Positions 36,095 through 45,250 of a stretch of 64,000 nucleotides of DNA are shown here, piece after piece. The position numbers and the translations under genes are program-made. Source of the DNA: Erythrobacter aureus (lineage in GTDB: Bacteria > Pseudomonadota > Alphaproteobacteria > Sphingomonadales > Sphingomonadaceae); assembly GCF_003355455.1 (NCBI RefSeq), contig NZ_CP031357.1:536501-600500 (forward strand). The letters run 5' to 3'. Numbering within the stretch: the stretch's first letter is position 1; each line of letters opens with the position of its first letter. The notes under the pieces are model-generated. The model did not search any database and was not told the DNA's origin. It saw only the letters and a list, made by a program, of their open reading frames with translations.

Positions 36095-37687
36095 TCAATC
36101 GCGGATCAGGGCCCGCAAAGCCGCGATCCGATCCGCCTCGTGCGGCGGCTTGTCCCAGCGGATGCGATGAATGCGGGGAAAGCGCATGGCAAGCCCGCTT
36201 TTGTGCCGCTTGCTTTCATGCACGCTGTCGAAGGCGACTTCGAAGACCAGGCTCTTGTCGGTTTCGCGCACCGGGCCGAACCGATTGACCGTGTTCTGGC
36301 GCACATGCCGGTCGAGCTTTTTGAGCTCCTCGTCGGTAAAGCCCGAATAGGCCTTGCCCACGGGAAGCAGGTCGGCGCCGGTATCGGGATCGCCGTCCCA
36401 ACAGCCGAAAGTGTAGTCCGAGAAGAAGCTCGAGCGCTTTCCCGAACCGCGCTGTGCGTACATCAACACGCAATCGACCAGCAGCGGGTCGCGCTTCCAC
36501 TTGTACCAATATCCGACACGTCGCCCCGCAATATAGGGACTGTCCCTGCGCTTGAGCATCAGCCCCTCGATCGCGTCTTCGCGGCTTCCTGCACGGATTT
36601 CGGCGAGGCGATCGAAGTCGCGCGCCTCGACCACCGAACTGATGTCGAAATGGCTTTCGGGCAGGCGGGCCATCAGGGCTTCGAGCCGCAAGCGGCGCGC
36701 GGTCCAAGGCTGTTCGCGCACGTCCTCGCCCTCGATCAACAGCGCATCGTAAAGGCGCACGAAGGCGGGAAACTCGGCCAGCATCTTCTTGCTCACCGTC
36801 TTGCGCCCCAGCCGCTGTTGCAGCGCATTGAAACTGGCGGCGCCGCCTTCCTCGCCGCCCTGCGCCGAACCGCGCACCAACAGCTCGCCATCGAGCGCCG
36901 CCGGGAAGGGCAGGGCATCGATAAGTTCCGGGAAAGTCGCCGAAATGTCGTCGCCCGAGCGGCTGTAAACCCGCGTTTCCTCGCCAGCGCGCACCAATTG
37001 GACGCGGATACCGTCCCATTTCCATTCCGCCGCATAGTCGGCGAGGTCGACCACCGTGTCCTCCAACGGGTGGGCGAGCATGAACGGCCGGAAAGTGGGA
37101 AGGTTCTCGATGTCGGGCGGGGCCTGGCCATGCGCCGCCCAGGCGAAGAGTGGATCATAGGGTGGCTCGAGGCCGTGCCAATATTCTTCCACTTGTTCGA
37201 CCGACACTTCGAAAGCCTGCGCGAAGGCGGTTTTGGCCAGTCGGCTCGAGACACCGATGCGCATCCCCCCCGTCGCGAGCTTGAGCAATGCATAGCGGCC
37301 CGACGCGTCGAGCCGGTCCAGAAGGTTTGGCAAATCGACCATGACGCTCTTGCGGGTCATCGCCGAAAGCAGTTCCACGGTTTCGGACACGCCCGGGGGA
37401 TCGGGTTCGCTATCGGGCGCAGGCCATAAAAGGCTTGCGGTCTCGGCCGTATCGCCGACGAAATCGCGGCTCAGCGTCCACAGCACCGGATCGACACGAT
37501 CCTTCATCAAATTGCGGATGGTCGAGCTCTTCACGGCGGGAAAGTCGAGCCCGTCGCTCAGCGCGGCAAGCGCCCAGCCGCGGTCCGGGTCGGGTGTGGA
37601 GCGCAGGTACTCCGCGATCAGTCTCAGCTTCTCATTACGGCCGCGCGTATAGACCAGCGCATCGACCAGGGCGGCGAATTCTTCCAT
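36095..37687 (-). CDS. ATP-dependent DNA ligase, Lhr-Core-associated (PP_1105) type
   Basis: 530 residues. The nucleotidyl-lysine motif is KWDG (Lys223 in AAEWKWDGIRVQL), with LDGELLV as motif III region, EGLMLKRRDSPY and WYKWKR as motifs IV-V. The N-terminal helical domain (about 1-200) is the DNA-binding domain of these ligases. From memory, such ligases sit in an operon with an Lhr-like helicase, an MBL exonuclease and a phosphoesterase. Here the exonuclease is present, but a DUF5946-like gene is inserted between them and the other two are absent. Confidence 0.93.
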   Translation of the reverse strand: MEEFAALVDALVYTRGRNEKLRLIAEYLRSTPDPDRGWALAALSDGLDFPAVKSSTIRNLMKDRVDPVLWTLSRDFVGDTAETASLLWPAPDSEPDPPGVSETVELLSAMTRKSVMVDLPNLLDRLDASGRYALLKLATGGMRIGVSSRLAKTAFAQAFEVSVEQVEEYWHGLEPPYDPLFAWAAHGQAPPDIENLPTFRPFMLAHPLEDTVVDLADYAAEWKWDGIRVQLVRAGEETRVYSRSGDDISATFPELIDALPFPAALDGELLVRGSAQGGEEGGAASFNALQQRLGRKTVSKKMLAEFPAFVRLYDALLIEGEDVREQPWTARRLRLEALMARLPESHFDISSVVEARDFDRLAEIRAGSREDAIEGLMLKRRDSPYIAGRRVGYWYKWKRDPLLVDCVLMYAQRGSGKRSSFFSDYTFGCWDGDPDTGADLLPVGKAYSGFTDEELKKLDRHVRQNTVNRFGPVRETDKSLVFEVAFDSVHESKRHKSGLAMRFPRIHRIRWDKPPHEADRIAALRALIRD

Positions 37688-38184
37688 CAGGCGAATGCGG
37701 CGATCCGGGTGGCAAGACCGGGCACCGCCTCTTCATAGGAGGCGAGCGCCGTGTCCGCCCAACGCCGCACGATCTCGATGTGATTTTCCACCGACAATTC
37801 TACACAGATGTCTCCAGCAACCAGTGGGAACGGGGCATGGTCAGGCTGGTCCGGCCAGTCGCAATCGGCATCAGCTAGCTTGTTCAACAGAGCATATCTG
37901 TATTCTGGTTTGCGGCCCTGTCGCAGGACGGCATGGAGCCCCGCGAGATGAAGCCAGACCGATTGGCGAGCCCTCCGGTCGCCACGGTCACCAGGGTGCT
38001 GGACCGCAAAAACATCGACTGTGAGAAAGTGGGTCGGCATCAGGGCAGGGGTGGAATACTCGCGACCCAGAATGGCACTATAGCGCCGCCAGCATGCCGC
38101 CGACGAGATCATGTAGGCGTGGGTTGCCCCCTGCTCTGCTGGCGCGACGAGGCCGCAACCAGGACAAGTATCGCTATCAGTCAT
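37687..38184 (-). CDS. DUF5946-like protein inserted between exonuclease and ligase
   Basis: 165 residues. The N-terminus has a CPGCGL motif (two Cys), then GATHAYMISSAACWRRYSAI, and in the middle HFLTVDVFAVQHPGD followed by SVWLHLAGLHAVL. This Cys-xx-Cys / His pattern is what I recall for DUF5946; the function is unknown and metal binding is my inference. The gene overlaps the exonuclease stop by eight bases and its own stop shares one base with the ligase ATG (TGATG), so it is embedded in a tight three-gene operon. Confidence 0.78.
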   Translation of the reverse strand: MTDSDTCPGCGLVAPAEQGATHAYMISSAACWRRYSAILGREYSTPALMPTHFLTVDVFAVQHPGDRGDRRARQSVWLHLAGLHAVLRQGRKPEYRYALLNKLADADCDWPDQPDHAPFPLVAGDICVELSVENHIEIVRRWADTALASYEEAVPGLATRIAAFA

Positions 38185-39181
38185 CCTCGTCCTCATACCC
38201 TACGAGCGCGAGTGCCCGGGCGCGGCGTTGGTGAAGTTGGCACCAGCGCAGCAGAGCATCCTCGCGACCATGCGTGATCCAGTTCTCATATGCGTCGACC
38301 TCTGCGATGGTGCGCGTGAGTTCGCTCCAGTCGGCGTGGTCGGAAATCACCAGGGGCAATTCGACATTCCGCTGGCGGGCGCGTTGGCGCACGCGCATCC
38401 AGCCGCTTGCCATGGCGGTGATCGGCTCGGGCAAGCGGCGGCTCCAACGGTCGTTGAGCGCGGAGGGTGGGCACATGACGATCGCGCCGCGCATGTCCTC
38501 CTTCGTATGATCCGCTACCAGGCGCAGCTCGCCCAGACCGACACCGTGTTCTTCGTAAAGGCGGCACATCTTCTCCAGCGCACCGTGCAGATAGATCGGG
38601 TCGCGATGGCCTGCTCGGCGCAGCTCGGCGATTACCCGCTGCGCCTTGCCGAGCGCATAAGCCCCGACAAGCACGCAGCGTTCGGGATGCGCGGCCAGCC
38701 GCTTGAGCAGCTTGGCCATCTCCCCCTCGATCGGCGGGTGGGTGAACAGCGGCAGCCCGAAGGTCGCCTCGGTAACGAAGATGTCGCAGGGTGTGGCTTC
38801 GAAAGGCGGGCAGGTCGGGTCTGCGCGGCGCTTGTAATCGCCGGTCACGATCACGCGCTCGCCCGCATGTTCGAGCAGGATTTGCGCACTGCCGAGCACG
38901 TGCCCGGCAGGGATGTAGGTCGCATCGACCCCGCCAGGCAGTTTGATCGTTTCGCCATATGCCACCGGCGTGGCCCCGTCCGAAGTTGCGTAGCGCAACT
39001 TCATGATCGCCAGCGTTTCGGGCGTCGCGACGGTCTGCCCATGCCCACCGCGCGCATGATCGGCGTGGCCGTGGGTGACAAGCGCCTTGGCTACCGCACG
39101 GCTGGGATCGACCCAGCAATCGCCGGGGACGATATGGATGCCGTGCGGCTCGGGGCGAATCCAGGAGAAGTCTGTGCTCAC
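38177..39181 (-). CDS. Ligase-associated MBL-fold DNA exonuclease
   Basis: 334 residues from a GTG. The metallo-beta-lactamase motif THGHADHARGG (H37, H39, D41, H42), then GHVLGSAQILLEHAGERVIV for the beta-CASP part, and VISDHADWSEL near the C-terminus. This is the family named putative exonuclease, DNA ligase-associated. It heads the three-gene unit exonuclease-DUF5946-ligase. Confidence 0.92.
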   Translation of the reverse strand: MSTDFSWIRPEPHGIHIVPGDCWVDPSRAVAKALVTHGHADHARGGHGQTVATPETLAIMKLRYATSDGATPVAYGETIKLPGGVDATYIPAGHVLGSAQILLEHAGERVIVTGDYKRRADPTCPPFEATPCDIFVTEATFGLPLFTHPPIEGEMAKLLKRLAAHPERCVLVGAYALGKAQRVIAELRRAGHRDPIYLHGALEKMCRLYEEHGVGLGELRLVADHTKEDMRGAIVMCPPSALNDRWSRRLPEPITAMASGWMRVRQRARQRNVELPLVISDHADWSELTRTIAEVDAYENWITHGREDALLRWCQLHQRRARALALVGYEDEDD

Positions 39182-39248
39182 TCCCGACTCAAGCGGGCAG
39201 GGGGGGCAAGCGTTCCCGCGAGCGCCCCTGTTCTGCCCCTGCCGCAGG

Positions 39249-41633
39249 TCAGCCCTTCGTTTCGTTCTTGCCTTTTTCGGTATCGGCTTCCAGCTTCTTG
39301 GGCGCCGCGGTGCCCTTCGCAGCCTTCTTCTTCGCGGGAGACTTGCGCTTGGCCCTCGGCGGAGCCGGGGTGAGTTCGAAGCTCGGTTTGCCGTCCTTCA
39401 GCGTCACCGACACTTCGCCCCCGTCGGCGAGCTTGCCGAACAGCAGTTCTTCCGCCAGCGGCTGCTTGATCTTTTCCTGGATCAGGCGGCCCATCGGACG
39501 GGCGCCGTATAGGCGATCATAGCCCTTGTCGGCCAGCCAGGCACGCGCGTCCTTGTCGAACTGGATATCCACATTCTGCTCGGCCAGTTGGAGTTCGAGC
39601 TGAAGAATGAATTTGTCGACCACGCGGGCGACGGTTTCCTTGCCAAGGTAGCCGAACGGAACGATGGCATCGAGGCGGTTGCGGAATTCGGGCGTGAACA
39701 TGCGTTTTACCGCTTCCTCGCTTGCGTCTTCCTTGCTCACATCGCCGAAGCCGATGCCCTGGCGCGCCATGTCGGCGGCGCCGGCATTGGTGGTCATGAT
39801 GAGAACGACGTTGCGGAAATCGACCGTCTTGCCGTGATGATCGGTCAGGCGACCATTATCCATGACCTGCAAGAGGATGTTGAACAGGTCCGGATGTGCC
39901 TTCTCGATTTCGTCGAGCAGCAGGACGCAGTGGGGGTTCTGGTCGACCGCATCGGTCAGCAACCCGCCCTGATCGTAGCCGACATAGCCCGGTGGCGCGC
40001 CGATCAGGCGGCTGACGCTGTGACGCTCCATATATTCGGACATGTCGAAGCGCTTGAGTTCTATGCCCATGATGCTGGCGAGCTGGCGCGCGACTTCGGT
40101 CTTGCCGACGCCGGTGGGGCCGCTGAACAGGAACGAGCCGATCGGCTTGTCCGGATCGCGCAGACCCGCACGACTGAGCTTCATCGCGGTCGACAGCTTG
40201 TGCACCGCCGGGTCCTGGCCGAAGACGACGTGTTTGAGATCGCGTTCGAGATTCTCGAGCGCCTTTTTGTCGTCCTTGCTGACCGATTTCGGCGGGATCC
40301 GCGCCATGGTCGCGATCACGGCCTCGATTTCCTTGGCGGTGATCTTCTTCTTGCGACGGCTCGGCGGAACCAGCATTTGCATCGCGCCGACCTCGTCGAT
40401 CACGTCGATTGCCTTGTCGGGCAGCTTGCGGTCGTTGATGTAGCGCGCCGAAAGCTCAACCGCGGTTTTCAGCGCGTCGACCGTGTAGGTCACCTTGTGA
40501 TGATCCTGGAACGCGGTCTTCAGGCCCTTGAGGATCTTGATCGTGTCCTCCACCGTCGGCTCGTTCACATCGATCTTCTGGAAGCGGCGCAGCAGCGCGC
40601 GGTCTTTCTCGAAATGGTTGCGGAATTCCTTGTAGGTGGTCGAACCGATGCAGCGGATCGCACCGCTGGAAAGCGCGGGCTTCAGAAGGTTCGAGGCATC
40701 CATCGCCCCGCCGCTGGTCGCGCCCGCACCGATCACCGTGTGGATTTCGTCGATGAACAGGATGGCCTCGGGCATGCCTTCGAGTTCGTTCACCACCTGC
40801 TTCAGGCGTTCCTCGAAATCGCCGCGATAACGCGTTCCCGCCAGCAGCGCTCCCATGTCGAGCGAATAGATCACCGCGTCTTGCAGCACTTCGGGCACTT
40901 CGCCTTCGACGATCTTGCGCGCGAGACCTTCGGCAATAGCGGTCTTCCCGACGCCCGGATCGCCGACATAGAGCGGGTTGTTCTTGCTGCGGCGGCAGAG
41001 GATTTGGACGGTCCGGTCGACTTCAGGCCCGCGACCGATCAGCGGATCGATACGCCCGTTCTCGGCCTTCTTGTTGAGGTTGACCGTAAACTGGTCGAGC
41101 GCGGTTTCCTTCTTGCCCCTTTCGCCGGGCTTGTCCTCGCTCTGCGTCTCGGAGTTCTCCGCGCCGTCGGGCGGGCGGTTCTCAATCTGCTTGCCGCCTT
41201 TGCCGATGCCGTGGCTGATGAAGCTGACCGCGTCGAGACGGCTCATGTCCTGCTGCTGGAGGAAATAGACCGCATAGCTATCGCGCTCGGAGAACAGCGC
41301 CACCAGCACATTGGCTCCGGTTACCGTATCCTTGCCCGAAGATTGAACATGCAGGATGGCACGCTGGATCACGCGCTGAAAGCCCGCCGTCGGCTGCGGA
41401 TCGGCGCTCTCGTCCGATTGCAGCGACTGGTATTCCTGCTCCAGATACTGTTTCACCACTACCGTGAGTTCGGTCAGATCGACACCGCATGCGGCCATGA
41501 CCTGCGCGGCATCCTCATCGTCGATCAGCGCGAGCAGCAGATGCTCGAGCGTCGCATATTCGTGCCGACGTTCGCCCGCATCGGTCAGCGCTGCGTGGAG
41601 GGTCTTTTCGAGATTGGCGGCGAAGCTGGGCAT
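39249..41633 (-). CDS. clpA: ATP-dependent Clp protease ATP-binding subunit ClpA
   Basis: AAA+ unfoldase of the ClpAP protease. 794 residues: an N-terminal double-repeat domain (about 1-140), a first ATPase module with Walker A GDPGVGKT (224-231), and a second with GPTGVGKTEVARQL. An IGF loop (GIGFGD) for ClpP docking lies near residue 630. The C-terminus has an unusual Lys/Ala-rich tail (KSPAKKKAAKGTAAPKK). clpS, often adjacent, is not here; a DUF1192 gene lies upstream instead. Confidence 0.95.
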   Translation of the reverse strand: MPSFAANLEKTLHAALTDAGERRHEYATLEHLLLALIDDEDAAQVMAACGVDLTELTVVVKQYLEQEYQSLQSDESADPQPTAGFQRVIQRAILHVQSSGKDTVTGANVLVALFSERDSYAVYFLQQQDMSRLDAVSFISHGIGKGGKQIENRPPDGAENSETQSEDKPGERGKKETALDQFTVNLNKKAENGRIDPLIGRGPEVDRTVQILCRRSKNNPLYVGDPGVGKTAIAEGLARKIVEGEVPEVLQDAVIYSLDMGALLAGTRYRGDFEERLKQVVNELEGMPEAILFIDEIHTVIGAGATSGGAMDASNLLKPALSSGAIRCIGSTTYKEFRNHFEKDRALLRRFQKIDVNEPTVEDTIKILKGLKTAFQDHHKVTYTVDALKTAVELSARYINDRKLPDKAIDVIDEVGAMQMLVPPSRRKKKITAKEIEAVIATMARIPPKSVSKDDKKALENLERDLKHVVFGQDPAVHKLSTAMKLSRAGLRDPDKPIGSFLFSGPTGVGKTEVARQLASIMGIELKRFDMSEYMERHSVSRLIGAPPGYVGYDQGGLLTDAVDQNPHCVLLLDEIEKAHPDLFNILLQVMDNGRLTDHHGKTVDFRNVVLIMTTNAGAADMARQGIGFGDVSKEDASEEAVKRMFTPEFRNRLDAIVPFGYLGKETVARVVDKFILQLELQLAEQNVDIQFDKDARAWLADKGYDRLYGARPMGRLIQEKIKQPLAEELLFGKLADGGEVSVTLKDGKPSFELTPAPPRAKRKSPAKKKAAKGTAAPKKLEADTEKGKNETKG

Positions 41634-41762
41634 TCAGATGTCTTTCTCATGGGACTCGCGCGGGGCGATGACAGGACAGCTTATGGGCCGAAGGTTAGCC
41701 AATGCTGTATGCGCGTTCGATATGGGCATTGAGGCAGGATTTTGCAGCCCCTGCACTGCCAA

Positions 41763-41963
41763 CTAATCCTTGCGCCCGAACAATGCTTCGGCCGCGTCGC
41801 GATGCGCGGCGGCGGCGAGGCGGTGCTTTTCCACGCGCACGATTTCGGCCTCGAGCAGCGCGATGCGCGTTTCCAGTTCGTCCTGCGAATAAGGGCCGAG
41901 ATCTTCCGTGGCGAGCAAGCTCGCGGCATCGCCTCGCGGGCGGGGACTCTCGTCGGTATCCAT
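41763..41963 (-). CDS. DUF1192 family protein
   Basis: 66 residues, mostly one predicted helix: YSQDELETRIALLEAEIVR, then KHRLAAAAHRDAAEALF. This is the DUF1192 signature, a short alphaproteobacterial family of unknown function. It lies 129 bases upstream of clpA on the same strand and diverges from the quinone oxidoreductase gene. Confidence 0.85.
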   Translation of the reverse strand: MDTDESPRPRGDAASLLATEDLGPYSQDELETRIALLEAEIVRVEKHRLAAAAHRDAAEALFGRKD

Positions 41964-42059
41964 CGTGTGCAGTCTCGCAATTCTGCGCGGTTGCTGTCAA
42001 CGGGGTCGCGCGGTATTGCACCGTCGCGTGGCTGAGATGCCACGGGGGATGACACGACA

Positions 42060-43082
42060 ATGGGGGCGCAGGTGGCAGCAGATTTGCCCGAAACGATGAC
42101 CGCAATGGGTTTCGACAAGCCGGGCGGACCCGAGGTGCTGCGGGCGGAAACCCTTCCCGTTCCGCAACCGGGTGAAGACCAGGTGCTGATCCGTGTCGCC
42201 TATGCGGGCATAAACCGGCCCGATGTCATCCAGCGACAGGGTTTCTACCCGGCACCGCCGGGCGCGTCGCCGATCCCGGGACTGGAGGTTGCGGGGACGG
42301 TCGTTGCGCTGGGTGCAGGCGTCATGCCCGAAATGCTCGGGCGGCGGGTTTGTGCGCTCGTTTCGGGCGGGGGCTATGCGCAATACTGTCTGGCCGATGC
42401 GGGGCATTGCTTGCAACTGCCCGAAGCGATGCCATTCGATGTCGCCGCGGCGATCCCGGAAACGCTTTTCACTGTATGGCATAACGTCTTTCAACGCGGC
42501 TGGGCAGGCGATGGCGACACGCTGCTTGTCCATGGCGGCACCAGCGGCATCGGGACGATGGCGATCCAGTTGGCCAAGGCGTTCGATGTCACGGTGATCG
42601 CCACCGCGGGCAGCGAGGAAAAATGCCGGGCCATCCGCGATCTCGGCGCCGATCTCGCGATAAATTACAAGACCCAGGATTTCGTCGAGGAGGTGAAGGC
42701 CTTTACCAAGGGGGCAGGCGTCAATGTCGTGCTCGACATGGTCTCGGGCGCTTACGTCGCCCGTAACATCGAATGTCTGGCACCCGACGGACGCCATGTG
42801 ACAATCGCGGTGCTTGGCGGGCTGAAGGCCGAAATCAACATGGCCACGGTCATGCGCAAACGCCTGGTTCTCACAGGCTCGACACTGCGTCCGCGCTCCG
42901 ACGAAATCAAGGCTCTCCTTACCGACGAAATCGAGAAGCATGTCTGGCCCCTGTTCGAAGGCGGCACGGTGGCTCCGGTAATGGATCGGACGTTCCCGCT
43001 CGAAGGCGCGGGCGCCGCGCATGAGCACATGGAGGCAGGGGATCATATCGGAAAGATCGTTTTAGCGGTTTCCGGCTCCTGA
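42060..43082 (+). CDS. NAD(P)H-quinone oxidoreductase (zinc-less MDR family)
   Basis: 340 residues of the medium-chain dehydrogenase superfamily, PIG3/QOR branch. The N-terminal GroES-like domain reads PGGPEVLRAETLPVPQPG; the NAD(P)-binding fold contains LVHGGTSGIGTMAIQLAKA (about 158-176). No structural or catalytic zinc cysteines are apparent. The physiological quinone or enal substrate is unknown. It is a single gene. Confidence 0.9.
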   Translation: MGAQVAADLPETMTAMGFDKPGGPEVLRAETLPVPQPGEDQVLIRVAYAGINRPDVIQRQGFYPAPPGASPIPGLEVAGTVVALGAGVMPEMLGRRVCALVSGGGYAQYCLADAGHCLQLPEAMPFDVAAAIPETLFTVWHNVFQRGWAGDGDTLLVHGGTSGIGTMAIQLAKAFDVTVIATAGSEEKCRAIRDLGADLAINYKTQDFVEEVKAFTKGAGVNVVLDMVSGAYVARNIECLAPDGRHVTIAVLGGLKAEINMATVMRKRLVLTGSTLRPRSDEIKALLTDEIEKHVWPLFEGGTVAPVMDRTFPLEGAGAAHEHMEAGDHIGKIVLAVSGS

Positions 43083-43176
43083 CGCGCCACGGACATCTTG
43101 TCGCCGATCCGTAATGGTACTGTGAATCGCATGTAACAATTATGCGTCATGACCATGCCGACACTGGTCGGGGGCC

Positions 43177-44067
43177 ATGACCATGAATGATCTGCCCAGA
43201 AACTTCGACGTTGCCCACAAGGTTGCGAATTTTCCGTCGATCAAGCCCAGCGTGCCCGAACGGGTCGTTGGCGAAAGGCGCAAGTTCCGCACGATCTGGA
43301 TCAGCGATGTGCATCTTGGCACCAAGGGGTGCAATCACGAGCTGCTGATCGATTTCCTGGATCACACCGACAGCGAAACGATGTATCTTGTGGGCGATAT
43401 CATCGACGGCTGGCGGCTGAAGAAAAAGTTCTACTGGCCTGCCGAGCACAACGACATCGTCTGGCGCATTCTCCGGCGTGCCAGGCGCGGTACGCGGATC
43501 ATCTACATTCCGGGCAATCACGACGAGATGGTGCGGCCCTTCAGCGGCATGAACTTCGGCGGGGTCGAAATCATGCGCGCGGCCTTTCACACCACTGCCG
43601 ATGGCAGGCGCCTGATGGTGCTGCACGGCGATGAATTCGATACCATCATGCTGGCGCACCGCTGGCTCGCCTTCATCGGCGACGCGGCGTACCATTTGAT
43701 GATGAAGCTCAACAACTGGGTGGCGGCCGCGCGCAACCGGTTGGGTCTTCCCTATTGGTCTATCTCCAAGGCCGCCAAGCACAAGGTCAAGAACGCGGTC
43801 GAGTTCATCTCGAAATATGAGGAGGTGGTCGCTCGCGCAGCGGCCGAACGCGGGGTCGACGGTGTCGTCTGCGGCCATATCCACACCGCCGAGTTCCGTG
43901 TTTTCGACGGTGTCGAATACTGGAACGATGGCGACTGGGTGGAAGGGTGCAATGCCCTGGTGGAGCATTTCGACGGGTCCATGGAAATCCTCAATTGGCC
44001 CGAAGAAGTCGCGCGGCGCGAAACGGGGCGGACTGACGCCAAGACGAAAGTCCGGGAGGCGGCGTGA
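43177..44067 (+). CDS. LpxH-like metallophosphoesterase (UDP-2,3-diacylglucosamine diphosphatase family)
   Basis: 296 residues with the calcineurin-like metal-binding motifs: DVHLG (in WISDVHLGTKGCNH), GDIIDGW, PGNHDE, HGDEFD and CGHIHTA. This clan includes UDP-2,3-diacylglucosamine pyrophosphatases, but the gene sits beside a glycosyltransferase rather than lpx genes, so the lipid A role is unproven. Its TGA overlaps the GTG of the glycosyltransferase (GTGA), so they are translated together. Confidence 0.87.
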   Translation: MTMNDLPRNFDVAHKVANFPSIKPSVPERVVGERRKFRTIWISDVHLGTKGCNHELLIDFLDHTDSETMYLVGDIIDGWRLKKKFYWPAEHNDIVWRILRRARRGTRIIYIPGNHDEMVRPFSGMNFGGVEIMRAAFHTTADGRRLMVLHGDEFDTIMLAHRWLAFIGDAAYHLMMKLNNWVAAARNRLGLPYWSISKAAKHKVKNAVEFISKYEEVVARAAAERGVDGVVCGHIHTAEFRVFDGVEYWNDGDWVEGCNALVEHFDGSMEILNWPEEVARRETGRTDAKTKVREAA

Positions 44068-45146
44068 CCTTGTCGATCGCGGCGCCGGCCCGAACCGCGG
44101 GGATCCCGCCCACGCCTCCGCAACGGATCGCTATCGTTACCGATGCCTGGCTGCCGCAGATGAACGGCGTGGTGCGAACTCTGACCACGACTTGCGAGCA
44201 ACTGTCACGGCAAGGCCATCACGTGATGGTGATCTCTCCCAACCAGTTCGCATCGGTTCCTTGCCCGACATATCCCGAGATCCGGCTTGCGCTGGCCCTG
44301 CCGGGAGCGGTCGCGACCCGCTTGCGCGAGTTTGCTCCGGAGGCGATCCATATCGCAACCGAGGGACCGCTCGGCATGGCGGCACGGCGTCATTGTGCCC
44401 GCCACGGAATATGCTTCACCACCGCCTACCACACGCAGTTCCCGGATTATCTGGCCAAACGCACTCGCCTGCCGGTCGAGTGGTTCTGGCACTACATTCG
44501 CTGGTTTCACCGCCCGGCCAAACGCGTGCTGGTGGCGACCGAGAGCATTTGCGAAGAACTGCGCGCTCACGGCCTCGCGCGGCTGCACCGCTGGAGCCGG
44601 GGAGTCGATCTGGCCTGCTTCACGCCGGATGCGCCGCCGCCGCCCGAATATGCGGGGCTGCCGAAACCGATCCAGCTTTATGTCGGGCGGGTCGCCGTAG
44701 AGAAGAATATCGAGGCCTTTCTCGCCAGCAGCTATCCCGGCAGCAAGGTCGTGGTCGGCGACGGGCCTTCGCTCGCCTCGCTCAAGGACAGATTTCCCGA
44801 AGCGCATTTTCTGGGTCGGCGGTCCGGCCGCGATCTGGCCGGTTGCTATGCAGGGGCGGATGTCTTCGTGTTTCCCAGCAGGACCGACACGTTCGGCCTG
44901 GTCATGATCGAAGCGCTTGCCTGCGGCATTCCGGTGGCAGCCTTTCCGGTTCCCGGACCGCGCGATATCGTGACCGACGAGGTGGGGGCGCTGAGCGAAG
45001 ACCTCGACCGGGCGATTGCCGCCGCCCTGTTTTGCGACCGCAGGGCTTGCGCCGAATATGGAGCCGGCTTCAGTTGGACTGCGGCCACCGGCCAGTTTCT
45101 CGACGGGCTTGCGACCCTGGAGAGGGAAGAACTGCCCGCTGCCTAG
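44064..45146 (+). CDS. GT4-family glycosyltransferase
   Basis: 360 residues beginning with a GTG. The acceptor-side start reads RIAIVTDAWLPQMNGVVRTL, and the donor domain contains ELYVGR-type VGRVAVEKNIEAFLA and PSRTDTFGLVMIEALACGIPV with the EX7E-like motif. The donor and acceptor sugars cannot be inferred. Coupled to the upstream phosphoesterase, it suggests a glycolipid pathway rather than polysaccharide export, since no transporter or polymerase is near. Confidence 0.9.
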   Translation: MTLSIAAPARTAGIPPTPPQRIAIVTDAWLPQMNGVVRTLTTTCEQLSRQGHHVMVISPNQFASVPCPTYPEIRLALALPGAVATRLREFAPEAIHIATEGPLGMAARRHCARHGICFTTAYHTQFPDYLAKRTRLPVEWFWHYIRWFHRPAKRVLVATESICEELRAHGLARLHRWSRGVDLACFTPDAPPPPEYAGLPKPIQLYVGRVAVEKNIEAFLASSYPGSKVVVGDGPSLASLKDRFPEAHFLGRRSGRDLAGCYAGADVFVFPSRTDTFGLVMIEALACGIPVAAFPVPGPRDIVTDEVGALSEDLDRAIAAALFCDRRACAEYGAGFSWTAATGQFLDGLATLEREELPAA

Positions 45147-45194
45147 CGAAACGCTTGCCCAATCCGCCACTCTCGCCTACATCGGCACGATAAC

Positions 45195-45216
45195 GGCCGT
45201 CCCGCGAGGGGCGGCC
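45195..45216 (+). terminator. Intrinsic terminator between glycosyltransferase and TrcR
   Basis: GGCCGTCCC (45195-45203) pairs with GGGGCGGCC (45208-45216), GCGA loop, one wobble pair, followed by a pyrimidine run (CTTCTATTTTCG). It ends the phosphoesterase-glycosyltransferase unit. Confidence 0.7.
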
Positions 45217-45250
45217 CTTCTATTTTCGCATGACGAGAAAAGGCACGTTC

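Noticed and set aside
36002..37429. 475-codon plus-strand frame opposite the ATP-dependent ligase
   Set aside because: No family resemblance; the minus-strand ligase carries the KWDG motif and full domain order.
39588..41732. 714-codon open frame on the plus strand opposite clpA
   Set aside because: A shadow of the clpA codon pattern. The true gene is on the other strand with both ATPase modules intact.
44216..44229. CCATCACGTGATGG palindrome with a CACGTG core
   Set aside because: It lacks the TGTTTC / GAAACA flanks of parS and lies inside a glycosyltransferase reading frame far from parAB. Other CACGTG cores near 16189, 38897 and 56482 fail the same test.
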